From Lytechinus variegatus (taxonomy: Eukaryota > Echinodermata > Echinoidea > Temnopleuroida > Toxopneustidae): a DNA stretch of 64,000 nucleotides. Of this stretch, positions 1 to 11,971 are shown one piece after another. Location of the stretch: NCBI RefSeq assembly GCF_018143015.1, contig NC_054753.1, positions 32,091,292-32,155,291 on the forward strand. Direction: 5' to 3'. The notes below the pieces were generated by a model. It ran no database searches. It had not been told where the DNA came from and saw only the letters and a program-made list of their open reading frames with translations. The position numbers and the translations under genes were made by a program. The first letter of the stretch is position 1, and each line of letters begins with the position of its first letter.

Positions 1-430
1 CGCTTCGCGCTCGCAAGATTTGATTAGTGAGATGGTATGTTAATCATAATTCAAGTGCATTATGTGCATGTTTAGATGTAATTCTAACAAAATCAGCAAG
101 CGCTTATTGGCACTCGCATTAGATGACTATGGTGAGATGTGTATACTCTTAATGGATTCCTAAAATATAGTCCTTAAAATCTTCCTGTTTGGGGTCAATA
201 TTTACATAAATTTCAGCTCGCGCTTCGCGCTCGCATTATTTAGTGAGACAGGTACGTATCATGATTACAAAAGATTGATTATAGTGTCCCTTTTTTAGGT
301 CTGAATATCAAAAATTTTAATGCGAGCGGGTACATTATTTGACCAATGAAATACATATCCGCTTAATGGCACTGTCCTTAAAGTGACTCTATTAGGTCAG
401 TATACCTGGCAACTGAGCGCGCTTCGCGCG
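1..430. repeat. GCTCGC-motif repeat, probable hAT-derived debris
   Basis: The sequence contains several copies of a palindromic motif of the form CGCTTCGCGCTCGC (positions 1-14, 219-233 and 418-432) spaced by AT-rich DNA of similar wording. The same motif series fills the hAT-type element at 57691-58885, so this is probably an old fragment of that family. No coding sequence is seen. Confidence 0.5.
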
Positions 431-977
431 CTCACTAGTGACTCAAAATTATAAATATAAATAAAAACTATAAATATACCTGTCCTATTTTTGTATACAC
501 ACATACATATATAAACAAAAAATATATGGAAATTCTGTGTGGGAAATTTTTTGAAATCCTGTAATTGTATTAAGTTTTTTATGTTACACAATCATTGTTT
601 TCTTTTGTTCTGTTTTTTTGTTTCAGTTGCGTGATAATTAAGATTGTGTTTTTGTTGCATGACTCTCGGTTTATTTTAGTTAATACTATAAATAAATTAA
701 ATGAAATAAATAAAATTGAATTGAATTGAATACTATCCCTCAAAGCCCTGATGAAGACGGCCGGTCGAAAGTTTGGTCTAATATAGGAGTTGGACCGCCT
801 CAGTCAGATGAGGAGAGTATGAATTACGATGCATGCTGCATCTTTGAGCGATCATTCGAGAACAAAGGAAATTCTCGATATACAAAAATGCTTGTCTGTT
901 GTTGAAAAAATATTAGTGTTTTGTTTGTATTTTTTCACTTTATCTTCGAATTGCGTTTTTTTTTCTTCCTTTCAGCC
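431..977. other. Non-coding AT-rich stretch
   Basis: No convincing gene. It holds a run of AATTG units near 715-730, of the kind that ends LINE 3' tails, and the CTGATGA...GAAA motif at 748-770 listed separately. Confidence 0.4.
748..770 (+). other. Hammerhead-like core CTGATGA-stem-GAAA
   Basis: CTGATGA and GAAA flank a possible 3-bp stem GAC/GTC with loop GGCCG. The layout resembles the conserved core of hammerhead ribozymes carried by Penelope-like retroelements. One unpaired A follows CTGATGA, and stems I and III were not recognised, so this is only a candidate. Confidence 0.15.
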
Positions 978-1095
978 CAGTGGCGGACCGTGACCTGGAG
1001 GAGACAAAGCATTGGAGGGGCACAGCATTGTTCACAAACAATACAACGCCCCTCCAATGCTTTGTCTCCTCCGGGTCGCGGACGGTCCGCCACTG
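978..1095. mobile_element. Short palindromic hAT-type MITE
   Basis: An almost perfect inverted repeat. Both ends read CAGTGGCGGACCGT inward, the arms are about 44-48 bp, and the loop is about 26 bp. The left arm lacks four bases present in the right arm. The CAGTGGCG terminus is typical of hAT elements. Flanking CTTTCAGC and CTTTAGCC are an imperfect candidate for an 8-bp target duplication. Confidence 0.7.
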
Positions 1096-1696
1096 CTTTA
1101 GCCCCTTTAATGAATATCCCGAAGCGATTGTAGTCTAGTCCCGAATGACAGTTTTGTGAATATTTTAAGGGTCGAGTCGGATATGTGACGATTTGTTTAT
1201 TTATGATCTGAATTCTGTTGGTTCCACGTTGATCAGACTCAATCAATAAAAGTTTTAAAAATGTCGATAAAACTATTTTTAAAAAAGTATTTTGGACTGC
1301 TTTTATCTGAATAAAAAATGTCATTCATATTTTTTATTTATTATTTTTTATGATAAAGATATTTCAAATTTGTTATCTGTTATGATATGATTTTGAAAGT
1401 ATCATTGTGTGCTTGTCCGATCCGGACAGCCCGTCCACCGAGTCGCGCCCACCGGACAACCAAAGAGAGCTCGACCCATTGATCCTGGACATCTCGACCA
1501 GGTTAATTTGTCCAGGGTACATAGGCTGCCTCATTCTGACAACTCGATACACTCAAAATCTTATTCTTTATTTTCATGAACTGAATTTACAACCTTTGCT
1601 ACAAAAGTATTTTCTGCATAATCTATGTTTCTACTTTACATCGATTAATAGAACCACAGAGATATAAGCTAACATAATTATCTGGAACCCAGTATG
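1096..1696. other. Non-coding stretch
   Basis: No gene, RNA or repeat family recognised. Open frames here are short, without family resemblance, and AT-rich. Confidence 0.4.
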
Positions 1697-2277
1697 AGAC
1701 AAGTCCACCCCCCTCAAAAAAGTTTATTTGAATAAAAAGAGTAAAATCGAACAAGCAAAGCACTGAAAATTTCATCAAAATCGGATGCAAAATAAGAAAT
1801 TTATGACATTTAAAAGTTTTGCTTAAGTTCACAAAACAGTTGTATGCACATCCTTGCTGATATGCAGATGAGGAGAGTATGACGTCATCCACTCACAATT
1901 TCTAGATGAAATGTGAAATATTCTAATTTTCTCCTCATTGTCAAGGGATACGATTAATACCTCGCTGAACATGTGGAATTAGTATTGTTCAATACTATAT
2001 GATTCAGTCAAGTTGGTCCTTTTTGTCAAATCTATAAAAATGAAATATTGTATAATTAACTCAATAAAAATTAAAGAAATAGTGAGTGATTGACATCATC
2101 GACTGACTCACCTAGCTTGTGCAAAATCACTGTTTTGTGAAAAACATTTAAGCTAAACTTGAAATTGCTATAACTTTCTTATTTTACATTCGATTTTGAT
2201 TAAATTTTCAGCACTATGCTAATTTGATTTTTTTCTCTATTTATTCAAGTCAGCATTTTCCTGGGGTGGACTTGACC
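1697..2277. mobile_element. Palindromic MITE, AAGTCCACC family, copy 1
   Basis: The ends read AAGTCCACCCC and GGGGTGGACTTG, and the two halves are long imperfect inverted repeats (for example 'catcaaaatcggatg' against 'cattcgattttgat'). Copies occur at 15799-16398 and 35749-36313. No transposase is encoded, so the element is non-autonomous. Confidence 0.65.
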
Positions 2278-2584
2278 TATATGCATAGTTGCCAACTCTA
2301 CCACTTTTCAAGCATTTTCACCATCAATCACTTTCTTACTCTTCTTATAATAGAATATAGCGCTTTTTCAAAAAATCTAATAGCCGATGTATTTTCACCA
2401 GGTTTTAATGAAAAAAATGTGTGATTCAGAGATTAGGCTACTATATTCGATAATGATCGGCTCCATTAGTGAACCACCACTTTTTCAAAGTAGACAAAAA
2501 TGAAAATGGATTGAAAATCCATATTAATTTATTGTTCTAAAATAGACATGAAATATGAAATACTCCGAGAATTGAGAATTTGCT

Positions 2585-2790
2585 TTTCCCAATCGTGGGC
2601 CCGGCAGCCGTTGTGCAGCCCCAGATCGACGAGGCTCTATCCCTTTGTTGTTGAACGCCAAACAGGGTAGAAGCAACTCCCAACTATCAAAGGGTCTGAC
2701 TATAGGCCGGGATTTGAACCCGGGCCCGACCTCCCGATGGACGCTCTACCAACAGAGCTGAGCCAACACACAGGCTATGGTGTCGAACCA
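2585..2790 (-). mobile_element. tRNA-derived SINE
   Basis: Read on the minus strand, the sequence begins with a tRNA-like head: an A-box-like GGCTCAGCTCTGTTGGTAGA and a B-box-like GGGTTCAAATCCC, followed by a tail found again downstream of the tRNA-like head at 42630-42850. It is a Pol III-type SINE; the head has diverged too far to be a functional tRNA. Confidence 0.7.
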
Positions 2791-3394
2791 GCAAGCTAAA
2801 AGAAACAAACTACTGTATATCGAATGTAATATTTTATGACCTGAATTCACATATTGAATATCTAAAAGATGGCAGAATTTGGAATCTTTATGTTTATTTT
2901 CATTAGAGGTTCATCAACTTTTTAGTACCATGTACTTTGGATCGTGATATTATACGAGTTTCTATTACGCTACCATATAGATGAAGAGTAGGTCAAGGCT
3001 TATGTGCAGTGCATCGTTTCATTATAAAAGTAAGTCCTTAGACAATTCTTAGTTTAATTGGAATTCACTGAAAAAAAATCGCAAGCATGACAATAAAGGT
3101 TATTTAATTGAGCATTTGGCGGTTTATAACTTGACTTACTAGAAAGAAAGGCCATGCATGACTAGACGTATCTTGAAAGGGAACCAGTCCTCATCTAAGG
3201 CGAAGGAAAATAAATGTAGGCCTACTATGCTGGTTAAGCCCCATCTTGCTTCTTCAGCTTGGGATCCCTGCATAACCACAAACATTAAAAAAAAACCTTG
3301 AAGGGTCCAGAATGCAGAAGCTAGGTTCACTTATCCTTTTCATGATTACACAAAGTGCTTAGAATTTCCATTTTTCAGGTAGAAATATTAAATT
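2791..3394. other. Non-coding stretch
   Basis: Nothing recognised apart from AT-rich unique-looking sequence. Confidence 0.35.
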
Positions 3395-3700
3395 TTCAGC
3401 TCACGCTTCGCACAATTTGATTGTTGAAATGTTAACAGTTTACGATAACAGATCCTTTTTTATCAGATCAAAACATATTTGAAATTAAAAATTTTCTGCT
3501 CGCGCTTCGCGCTCGCAGTAATTATTGAACTGTATACACATCTTGTTTATGACTCCAGACAGACATTGCCCAGAATGCTAAAATTTTTGAACAGAACAAA
3601 AAATCAACTTTGAGCGGCCGATCGGGGAAAATGTGGCTAAAAATAAAACAATCCGGGCCGCCCCCCCCCCCTCCCCTTATTGGCGAAGGCCGGATCCTCC
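3395..3700. repeat. GCTCGC-motif repeat with poly-C, hAT-derived fragment
   Basis: Contains GCTCGCGCTTCGCGCTCGC near 3500 and the phrases 'ccgatcggggaaaa' and 'attggcgaaggccggatcc', which also occur near the right end of the 57691-58885 hAT element. Poly-C runs at 3661-3671 and 3808-3819 match the same family. Confidence 0.5.
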
Positions 3701-4029
3701 CGGAATGGATATTAACTACAAGGAATCACATAAGGAAAATCGAGCAATTAAGTCGGGACATGACCAGCAGTTCTATGTCAAACACGGATACACATGCAAA
3801 CTCATTCCCCCCCCCCCCCAAGAAATATAAGACTGGCATCGTCTCCCTTCCTGGTAATATCCCAGCCATCCTCAGGAACTCCTATACCAAGCATAAGTAC
3901 GACCATACAATAATACTCAAACATGGTTTACGCATTTGTTAGAACTCGCTTCCTTTGCTCCGTCACGCCCATTATTTCATAGATTAAACACATTGATTTT
4001 TTTATATAATCATGAAATTTTAATTGCAA

Positions 4030-6270
4030 TTATTGTACCATTTTGCCAACAGTGTTTCTGGAATCAACATTTATTCGGCTACTGACAATATCGATGATGC
4101 TGTCAGCCAATATAACTCAGCACTTCATCAAGCTTCTAGATTCCCATGCACCAGCGAGAACATGAAGAGCAAAATCCCATCAGTCCAGTCCCTGGTACAA
4201 CTCTGCAATATCTGCTGCAAAGAAAGAGCGACGAAGACTTGAGAGGAGATAACTTCAGGTGGATCGCGAGCAGTTCTGCGTTCAACGAGATCAAGTTAAC
4301 TATCTTGTTTCCAGGGCTAAACGGTCTTATCACACCAATCTTGTCGATGACTGTGGAAAGACAACAAGAAGCTCTTCAATGTGGCCAACAGACTTTTGAA
4401 CCGCAATCAATCCTCTCCTCTACCTAAGCCTACTGATAGTAAAGTATTGGCTGGATCATTTATTGATTATTTTGGTTTGAAAGTTCAGAATATTCGTCAT
4501 AGTTTGAGTCCTAATATTGTTTACCCAAATCCTGAACCTGTCATCACTTCCACGCTGGATACTTTCGAACATACCTCTGCAGATGAGATCCTTAATCTTC
4601 TTCGTAAACTGCCTCCAAAATCTTGCAATTTAGATCCGATTCCTACAATTCTTTTAGAAGATTGTGCCTCTACTTTTGCTCCAACCATTTCTGATATTAA
4701 ACAGAAGCATATATGAGGCCACTGTCCCATTAACTTTGAAAACGGCCCTTATTCCTCCTTTACTGAAAAAAACATCTTAAGATTGTGAATCACTCAAAAT
4801 TTACCGACCAGTTAGTAATCTTCCTTTTTTGTTCAAGATTCTCGAGAGGGTTGTCTTTTCAAGACTCACAGATTATTTGTTAGAACATGATTTATTTGAC
4901 CCATTTCAGTCTGTCTACCGACCTCATCACAGTGTCGAGACGCTCCTCACTAATGTTTCTAGTTTTATCTTCCAGAAAATGGACAGTGGATCTGTCACAG
5001 CAATGGTACTCCTAGATCTGTCGGCCGCATTTGACACCGTAGACCACACCCTACTTATCAACACTCTGACTAGTTTAGGTGATCAGGGCAAGGCCCTACA
5101 ATGGCTGAAATCTTATCTCTCATTCCATTCACAGTCAGTCCTCATAAATGGTGTTACCTCTTCATCTAGGCCACTGGTCTGTGGCGTCCCCCAGGGCTCT
5201 GTTGGAGGGCCCACTTTGTTTTCCATTGATTTGACAGGGCTTCAAGATAATTTTAAACGTCACTCTGTTCACTATCGTTTATATGCAGATGATATTCAGA
5301 TTTTTGTATCGTTTTCACCCGATCAAACTAGTGCCACACAAGCCCTGTGTAATCTTGAAAGATGTATAATGGACATTGACACTTGGTTGAAGTCAAACTC
5401 GTTACTTTTGAACCATAGTAAATGTGAGTTTTTAGTTTTGGCTCAAAGTTTCAACTTAACAAATTCAACATTGATTCCATTTCTATCTCAGGCATTTACA
5501 TCCCCTTGTCAAAAGCATGTCGCAATCTTGGAGTTATTTTTGATGCTCACATGTCCATGTCCAACCAAATTACAAACATTTGCAGATCAGTTCGTTATCA
5601 ATTGCGCAAATTTGGCTTCATAAGAAAATATCTCACTCGCTCAGCAACAGAGAAACTGGTACATTCACTCATTTCTTCACGATTCGATTTTGGTAATAGC
5701 CTCCTTTACAACTTACCAGATTCTCAACTTGGAAAATTGTAAAGGTTGCAAAATGCAGCTTCGCGTATTGTAACTCTATCTAGTAAGCGCAACCACATCA
5801 CCCCTATATTGAAATCTATTCGCTGGTTGCCCCTGAAAGAACTCATAGTCTGTAAAATCCTTCTTTTGATATTTCATACAGTCAGTGGAACTTCCCCCAC
5901 TTACAATAAGTCTTTGATGCGTCATTACCAACCCTCAAGAAATTTACGATCCTCATCATTTAATCTTTTACAAATTCCAGTTGCTAAGAAATCATGCGGG
6001 AAGCGTGCCTTTGCTCATGCAGGACCTAGCCTGTGGAATTCTCTCCCACACAGTTTGAAAACCCGGACTCACTTCAGTGACCACCTTCAAGGGCATCTTG
6101 AAAACATACCTGTATAAAAGTATTTTTTTTTTGATAGACATTGACTTATTGTTCAGACATGTATTACATGTATATGTAAATAGTTTTTGTTGTTCTGCTC
6201 TGAAGCGCTTTGAGCATCTAATCAAGATGGAAAGTGCGCTATGTAAATTTTATGTATTATGAAGTATTAT
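4030..6270 (+). mobile_element. Degenerate CR1/L2-like LINE, reverse transcriptase fragments
   Basis: A non-LTR retrotransposon relic. The main frame, 4829-5623, carries [13 protein letters not shown] (RT motif A), GVPQGSVGGP (motif B) and YADD (the catalytic box). The frame then shifts: 5506-5742 carries the thumb region and ends in a stop at 5740-5742, and 5746-6117 carries the C-terminal WNSLP motif. An upstream frame at 4381-4716 supplies the linker before the RT. At least two frameshifts and a stop break the protein. The 3' end has 'gcgctatgtaaatttt', a tail common in this LINE group. It cannot retrotranspose on its own. The clade name is from motif style and is uncertain. Confidence 0.8.
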
Positions 6271-6499
6271 CAATAAATACTCGTTCCCGATATAAATTCC
6301 ATTACCCTGTATCATTCAGTCAACTCTTTATGCATTAAAGCAATTAGTCCTCGAATATGGAATTCCCTCCCAATCCTTTTATTTTCCAGCACTAATGTTA
6401 CTTTTTGTTCTTATTCACTTGATAAAGCTCCTAGAATGCTTAACCTTGGTGTACATATTCTTTATAGCATTCCTAACAATCTTCTTTGAAACAAAAGTT

Positions 6500-6910
6500 G
6501 CGCAAGACTTGAAAGTAAAAATTTTCTGACCGGCGCGGTCAGAAAATTTCGAGCTGCGTAATGGCCCCTAAAATAGTTCAGGGAGTTGATTCACCCTCCT
6601 ATTGGCAAAAGCTGGATCCGCGGGGGGGGGGGGGCAAAAAAAATCTCCACCCGTATTTTTCCCCGATCGACCGCTCAGAGTTGAATTTTGCTTGTTTATT
6701 TTAAGGGGTAGTCCTAATGTGTTTATTCTTATCTAAAACAATATAAGTAAATAAAGTATACAATAATCTCATAAGCTCTATTTAAATGGTGCGAGCTATT
6801 TTTTTTTCATGTATTTTGTATTGAAAATTGAACATTCTGGGCAATGTTTGTGATCCCTGACAAGATTCGAATGTAATTAAACAATTACTGCCAGCGCGAA
6901 GCGCGAGCAA
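6500..6910. repeat. GCTCGC/poly-G repeat, hAT-derived fragment
   Basis: Includes 'attggcaaaagctggatccg', a poly-G run at 6620-6632, 'ccccgatcgaccgctcagag' and 'gcgcgaagcgcgagc', in the reverse of the order seen at 3395-3700. It is an inverted copy of the same family. The 'aaaagttgcgcaagac' near 6494 also matches the inner end of the TTAA element near 59685. Confidence 0.5.
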
Positions 6911-6959
6911 AAAGTTTTAATATACTATCTGGCCTGATCGAAAAGGGACCTGTTAGATT

Positions 6960-8690
6960 TATTTTCAGATTTATTTATTTCCGTTCAAACAAAAGATATA
7001 ATCCAAGCACAGCGGAAATACATGTTCAAAATAATACATACTCAAAATAATACGTACAGTTCTATAACATTTCATAACAAATATTGAAGATATGGAGCGT
7101 TGTGGCCCATAGTGGATTAGTCTTCGGACTTTGAAACAGAGGTTCGTGGGTTCGAATCCCAGCCAAGGCGTAATTTCCTTCGGCAAGAAGTTCATCCACA
7201 TTGTGCTGCACTCGACCCAGGTGAGGTGAATGGGTACCCGGTAGGATTTATTCCTTGCATGCCTTAGCGCCTATTAATATGGCGGCTTAGCTACAGCCGG
7301 AGTAATAATATGATATCAAGTATCAAAGCGCAGTTGAGTATCTGAGCATAGTAACTGCGCTATATAATAGGACATATTATTATCTGAACGGAGGGACTTG
7401 CCAAGAAAAGAAGAGCTTGTAAAAAGGCAAGTCCTTAAACATAGGTCCAATAATAATTAACCAAACCTATATACAAGAGACAGGTGGAAAACGAAATTAA
7501 GATACATAATCTACAAATACAAAAATACCAAAATAGAGCGTACAAGCGACAACAAAAAGTGAAAAGTAATTTGGATAATAATTGGAATGATAACGATAAT
7601 AATGATAAAATTGTTAATAGAAATTATAAGAGTGGAAAAGGGAGACAAAGGGAAGAGAGAGGAGAAAAAGGTGGTGCAAATAAAACTGAAAATGAAAAGA
7701 GGAACATGACAGGTACAGGTCATAGGGCACTGTAGTGACATTATTTAGAATATATGATATTAGACAAATTTGTTGATAATTAAATGCTAGTTGTAAATAC
7801 GTTAAGTTACAGTTATATATTAGCTTGACTTGTTGGCGTGGAGTATTAACAAATTAGCATCTTTTTAAGTTTGCGCTTGAAAATATTAATGCTTGGTGAT
7901 TCTCTAAAGTCATTGGGCAGTGAATTCCAATACACTAGTCTAAAAAGACGAAAGACTTTTTTAGGGGTAGATGATAACAATTACGTTGTCTCGTTGGGTA
8001 ATCATGTATGGAGGAGTTTTTACAAAACATATTTGAAAAAATTGTGGGATAATTTTTACTTAGTTTTTACATAAATTGGGCGAGTTGGGAATCTGTGTGT
8101 GATCTGAAAATAGTTTGAAAAATTATTCGAAGGGCCTTCTTCTGCAACAACAGTATCCTTTGTAATTGTGTTTGGATTGCACAACCCCATGCCAAAATGC
8201 CATAATTAATGACTGTATGGTAATATTAATGTATGATATAATGTAAGTAAAGTGTGAGATGGAAGAAAATATTTGAGTTTGTTAAAATTCCGATGTTTCT
8301 TGAAATTGTTTTGCATATATTATCAATGTGTGGTTTCCATGATAGCTTATTGTCAATAATAACACACAAGAATCTGGTCTGTGATACATTTTCAAGAACG
8401 GTACGTGTAATCAAAAATTAGACTGTCAGGTAATGTATGTGTTTTATTACTAAAATGCATATAATTCGTCTTTTGCAGGTTAAGTGATAGTTTGTTCGCC
8501 TTAATCCAGTCAGTTACATGTATGAGTTCAGAGTTTATAATTCTTACAAGTTGATTTGCGTTATCATGAAAACAGAAAATATTCGAGTCGTCTGCAAACA
8601 GTATGAATGTTAGTAAATTTGAACTTCTTTTAACACCATAAAATTCACATAAAAATAACTTTTGCCCAACTTCGTATTTGCACAATCTGA
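6960..8690 (-). mobile_element. CR1-like LINE 3' fragment, split by a SINE
   Basis: Minus-strand RT relic. 8392-8685 reads LLTFILFADDSNIF (FADD box) followed by NKLSLNLQKTNYM. 8226-8414 continues with FLCVIIDNKLSWKPHID. A WNSLPNDFRESPSINIFK tail is readable at about 7870-7945 in a shifted frame. The 3' UTR runs to a (TTTA)-type tail near 6965 and is interrupted by the SINE at 7094-7378. It is 5' truncated and frame-broken. Confidence 0.7.
7094..7378 (+). mobile_element. tRNA-derived SINE, GTGGCCCAGTGGATTAG family
   Basis: The head contains 'gtggcccatagtggattag' and the B-box-like 'ggttcgaatccc', followed by the body 'ctgcactcgacccaggtgag...gggtacccgg' and a 3' end 'gcgctatataata'. Copies or relatives are at 32718-32925, 37505-37780 (minus) and 39363-39590. 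It is inserted in a LINE 3' UTR. Confidence 0.7.
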
Positions 8691-8900
8691 AAAACTACTC
8701 TTATTACTTTCAAAAATGGTAATTATTAATTCAATCTTTAATTACTCATGCATGACTCAACCGATCAATCTCATTTTTTCCCCAGGAGTTGCTTAATGAG
8801 TGTAAAAAATCACCTGCGAAATATATATCTAAAAATAATTCCGTTCAAAAGTTACAGCAATTTGATTTAGGGGTATTTACTTTTTTTGTTGTGTGTGTGT
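8650..8900 (-). repeat. Interspersed repeat, inverted partner of 19530-19790
   Basis: The reverse complement of this stretch matches 19530-19790: 'caaatacgaagttgggcaaa', 'actcatgcatgactca', 'cactcattaagcaac' and 'ctaaatcaa' occur in the same order. One end is 'acaacaaaaaaagtaa', resembling a Tc1/mariner-type terminus. Identity is moderate. Confidence 0.6.
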
Positions 8901-8990
8901 GTGTGTATATATAATATATATATATAGAGAGAGTTGAAAATCTGTCTATCTGACGGTCGATCGGATCGGGATCGCTCTAGCCACTAACCC

Positions 8991-9062
8991 GTCTCTGTGG
9001 TCTAGTGGTTAAGGCACCGGCGTTCAAAGCTGGGGGCCCGGGTTCGATTCCCGGCAGGGACA
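8991..9062 (+). tRNA. tRNA-like cloverleaf with anticodon TCA (probable tRNA-derived repeat)
   Basis: A 72-nt cloverleaf can be drawn. The acceptor stem is GTCTCTG/CAGGGAC (one G-T pair); the D arm is GTCT/AGGC; the anticodon stem is CCGGC/GCTGG around the loop GTTCAAA; the T arm is CCGGG/CCCGG around TTCGATT; the discriminator is A. The anticodon at 9024-9026 is TCA, which would read UGA. The body resembles tRNA-Glu or Asp types. There is no long variable arm, so it is not a normal tRNA-Sec. G at position 32 is unusual. Following T residues could terminate Pol III. A SINE head or tRNA pseudogene is more likely than a working tRNA. Confidence 0.45.
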
Positions 9063-9209
9063 TTTTTTCGGCATCACCAATTTTTCCAAAAGGGTAGATA
9101 GCTCTGGGGAACCTTGATTTAAGCTACGCCTACCATTGTTCTCTTCATCCATTTCTGTCACACAATATTTAAATGAAAGAGTTGCCAAAGCTGTTGTACA
9201 TGCATAAAT

Positions 9210-9220
9210 TTACACACACG

Positions 9221-9275
<55 letters not shown>
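9210..9275. repeat. CA and TA dinucleotide microsatellite
   Basis: A (CA)n run passes into (TA)n. Another GT/TA run is at 8888-8930. Confidence 0.85.
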
Positions 9276-9415
9276 TTCCCAATGTATAATCGATGTATAT
9301 GCATGTGTTTAATCGATCCCAAGCTGACTCGTAGTACCCCTAGTAGTAACTGTTGTAATTGTAAGCTTCTAAAATAATTAAATTCAACGTTATTTTCTGC
9401 TTCTTCATAGACGGC

Positions 9416-9441
9416 CTGATGATTGCTTCTTAAGCATGAAA
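9416..9441 (+). other. Hammerhead-like core CTGATGA-stem-GAAA
   Basis: CTGATGA and GAAA flank a 5-bp stem TGCTT/AAGCA with loop CTT and a T-T mismatch next to the core. Same caveats as 748-770: only the core and stem II are seen. Confidence 0.15.
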
Positions 9442-9519
9442 CTGGCAGTAGCCGTGTTGATTTAACCATCCTACCTCGGATTATATATATATATATACAC
9501 AACAAAAAACAACAACAAC

Positions 9520-10985
9520 CTTGAGCAAGGCCTCCTACCTGAAAGCCAGTGTGGCTTCCGGAAGGGACGTGGCACTATTGACATGGTGTTTGCTGCTAGA
9601 CAGCTACAAGAGAAGTGTCAGGAACAGAATGCTGACCTCTACTCCACCTACGTCGATCTTACCAAGGCTTTCGACACTGTTAACAGAGAGGGTCTTATGA
9701 GAATCATGGCAAAGTATGGTTGCCCCAGAAAGTACATCGCCATCGTACGACATCTTCATGATGGCATGCTGGCAAGAGTCCAGGACAACGGTGAGACCTC
9801 TTACTCATTCCATGTCTCCAACGGAGTGAAACAAGGCTGTGTCCTTGCTCCCACCTTGTTCAGTCTCATGTTCTCAGCCATGCTGACTGATGCCTTCAGC
9901 AATAGAAACATGGACATTGGCATCAGGTACAGGACTGATGGCTCTGTCTTCAACCTTAGGAGGCTTAAAGCGAAAACCAAAGTCTCAACTGACACTATCA
10001 ATGACTTCCTGTTTGCTGGTGATTGTGCCCTCAATGCTTCCACAGAGGGTGACATGCAGCATAGTGTTGACATGTTCTCTGAGGCCTGCAACAACTTCGG
10101 CCTTACCATCAGCACAAAGAAGACTGATGTATTACATCAACCAGCTCCAGGAAAGCCATACGTTGAATCCAACATCACAATAAGCGGACAACGTCTAAAT
10201 GTAGTGGACAAGTTCACATACCTCGGCAGCACACTCTCAAGAAACTTTGTCATTGACGATGAAGTCAATGCCAGACTTGCTAAGGCAAGCGCTGCCTTCG
10301 ACAGAAAATATACAAGAACGTTTGGAACAGGAGAGGAATCTCAATCATGTGTCAATAACAGCCAGGATCAAGGTGTACAGGGCAATGGTTCATGGTTCTT
10401 ACCACAATGTTGTACGGCTGTGAAACATGGACAGTATATCGGCGCCATGCTAGGAAGTTGAACCATTTCCACACCACCTGTCTAAAAATACGTCTTGGCA
10501 TCAAGTGGCAAGACAGGATACCAGACACTGATGTCCTCACTCGTGCGAACCTGCCCAGCATTTACACCGTCCTGATGCATTCTCAGCTCCGGTGGGCAGG
10601 ACATGTAGCTCCCATGCCGGACGAACGTCTTCCAAAGAAACTTCTGTTTGGCGAGCTCCAGGAAGGAAGACGCTCTCATGGAGACCCAAAGAAGCGATTT
10701 AAAGACACACTAAAAGAATCACGTAAGTCTTTTAACATCAACCATGACACATGGGAAAAGAAAGCCCAAGACAGAGGAGCATGGGGAACAGCTGTACATA
10801 AGGGTGCTGAAGCATGTTAGGCCAATAAGACCGTAGTGGCCGTAGCCCGCAGGCATGCCAGGAAGGCAAGAATTCTGCCAACCCTGTAGCAGCAGCCAAT
10901 ATTCCCTGTCCACACTGCCAGAGACTATTTTAGGGCACAGATTGGCCTGACTAGCCATCTGCGGACCCATCAAGCTAATGACTAA
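9520..10985 (+). mobile_element. RTE-like LINE fragment, inactive reverse transcriptase
   Basis: RT homology opens at about 9520 (LLPESQCGFRKGRGTIDMVFA). It runs through DLTKAFDTVNREGL (motif A), GVKQGCVLAPTLFS (motif B) and FLFAGDCALNA, where the catalytic FADD box has become FAGD, losing the first catalytic Asp. FTYLGSTLS follows. The frame shifts near 10400 into LYGCETWTVYRRH...RWAGHVAPMPDERLPKKLLFGEL (10392-10820). A final C2H2-like finger (CPHC...GLTSHLRTH, about 10905-10975) is broken by one more frameshift. The 5' end is missing, cut just after an AAC-rich run. Clade assignment is by motif style only. Confidence 0.8.
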
Positions 10986-11030
10986 ACCCCAGGATGATTA
11001 GATGGTCCTCGTCGCATCGACGGACAAACA

Positions 11031-11033
<3 letters not shown>

Positions 11034-11081
<48 letters not shown>
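11034..11081. repeat. (TA)n microsatellite
   Basis: About 24 AT units just beyond the LINE 3' end. Confidence 0.95.
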
Positions 11082-11084
<3 letters not shown>

Positions 11085-11944
11085 TATGTTGATACTCGGA
11101 GTGCTTTTTCAAAATCAAGTTGTAAATCGAACGAAATAATGAAAGCCTGATGTCCGGGCTGAAACGTGTTTTGGGTATTGCCTTCAAAACTTGATATTTT
11201 AAGCTTCATATCAGAATATTGAGCAAGATATGTATCTCGTCGAATATGCATTTCAAGCGCGAAGCGCGAGTGAAAAATTTATGTAGTGAAATGAAAGATT
11301 TTTTTCTTTCCTCTTTTTTTTTGCTCCGCCAGGGGGGGGCCTTGGATTCGCCTATACGCCCCCCACTCAACCGTATAGGGTTAAATATTTGTGACACACC
11401 CCAAGATATAATACAGCAACAAAAAAATACAAGGAAAAATCCATGACAGTTAAATTATCTTTCATTACATTTTTTTTAATATGTAATCAAAAATATTAGA
11501 ATGCATCCAATTGTTAGTGTACTCACTAATCCACATTAGAACGTATTATATTAATTTACAAGTTACATGTTTTCCTTGCGGAATCCGGCAAAATAGTCAT
11601 TGAGTGTCATGACAAGCGTAACATGTTCATAATATTCGATGCAATTATTTTGCTTTTAACAGACCCTTGAACACTTACGATTTCTACTTAGACTTTTCCC
11701 AGATCCTATAAACTCTATTAGAGATAATATCGCAAGTAAAATGTAGTTTTATTGTCTCATACTTATACAAGACGCACTCTTACACACATGTGAACAAGAA
11801 AAAATATTTTTTTCATTGCCGAGCAGGTTTAAATTTGCGAACATTTTGATAAAGATGAAGTGTGACAGGGTATTAGACTATACCCGAGGTTCATGTTTGC
11901 ACCTCAATCACCCAATGCGGGCCTGCGGTAGCGGTTGAAGCTAG
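11082..11944. other. Non-coding region downstream of gene A
   Basis: Contains one GCTCGC-type motif ('caagcgcgaagcgcgag', about 11253-11270), a poly-G patch and 'tatagggttaa' near 11375 resembling one end of the TTAA element at 56428-59784. Otherwise nothing is recognised. It lies beyond the predicted polyadenylation site of gene A. Confidence 0.4.
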
Positions 11945-11965
11945 GTGCAACTATTTCAATTTCAA

Positions 11966-11971
11966 TTTATT
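11966..11971 (-). terminator. Candidate polyadenylation signal AATAAA, gene A
   Basis: AATAAA on the minus strand, about 264 nt beyond the gene A stop codon. Gene B has one about 270 nt beyond its stop, and this equal spacing supports both. Confidence 0.4.

Noticed and set aside
935..1324. 129-aa minus-strand frame
   Set aside because: It runs through the hAT MITE arm and AT-rich flank; no family resemblance.
8991..9062. Calling this a genuine tRNA-Sec
   Set aside because: The length is 72 nt with a 4-nt variable loop; tRNA-Sec has a long variable arm and an extended acceptor.
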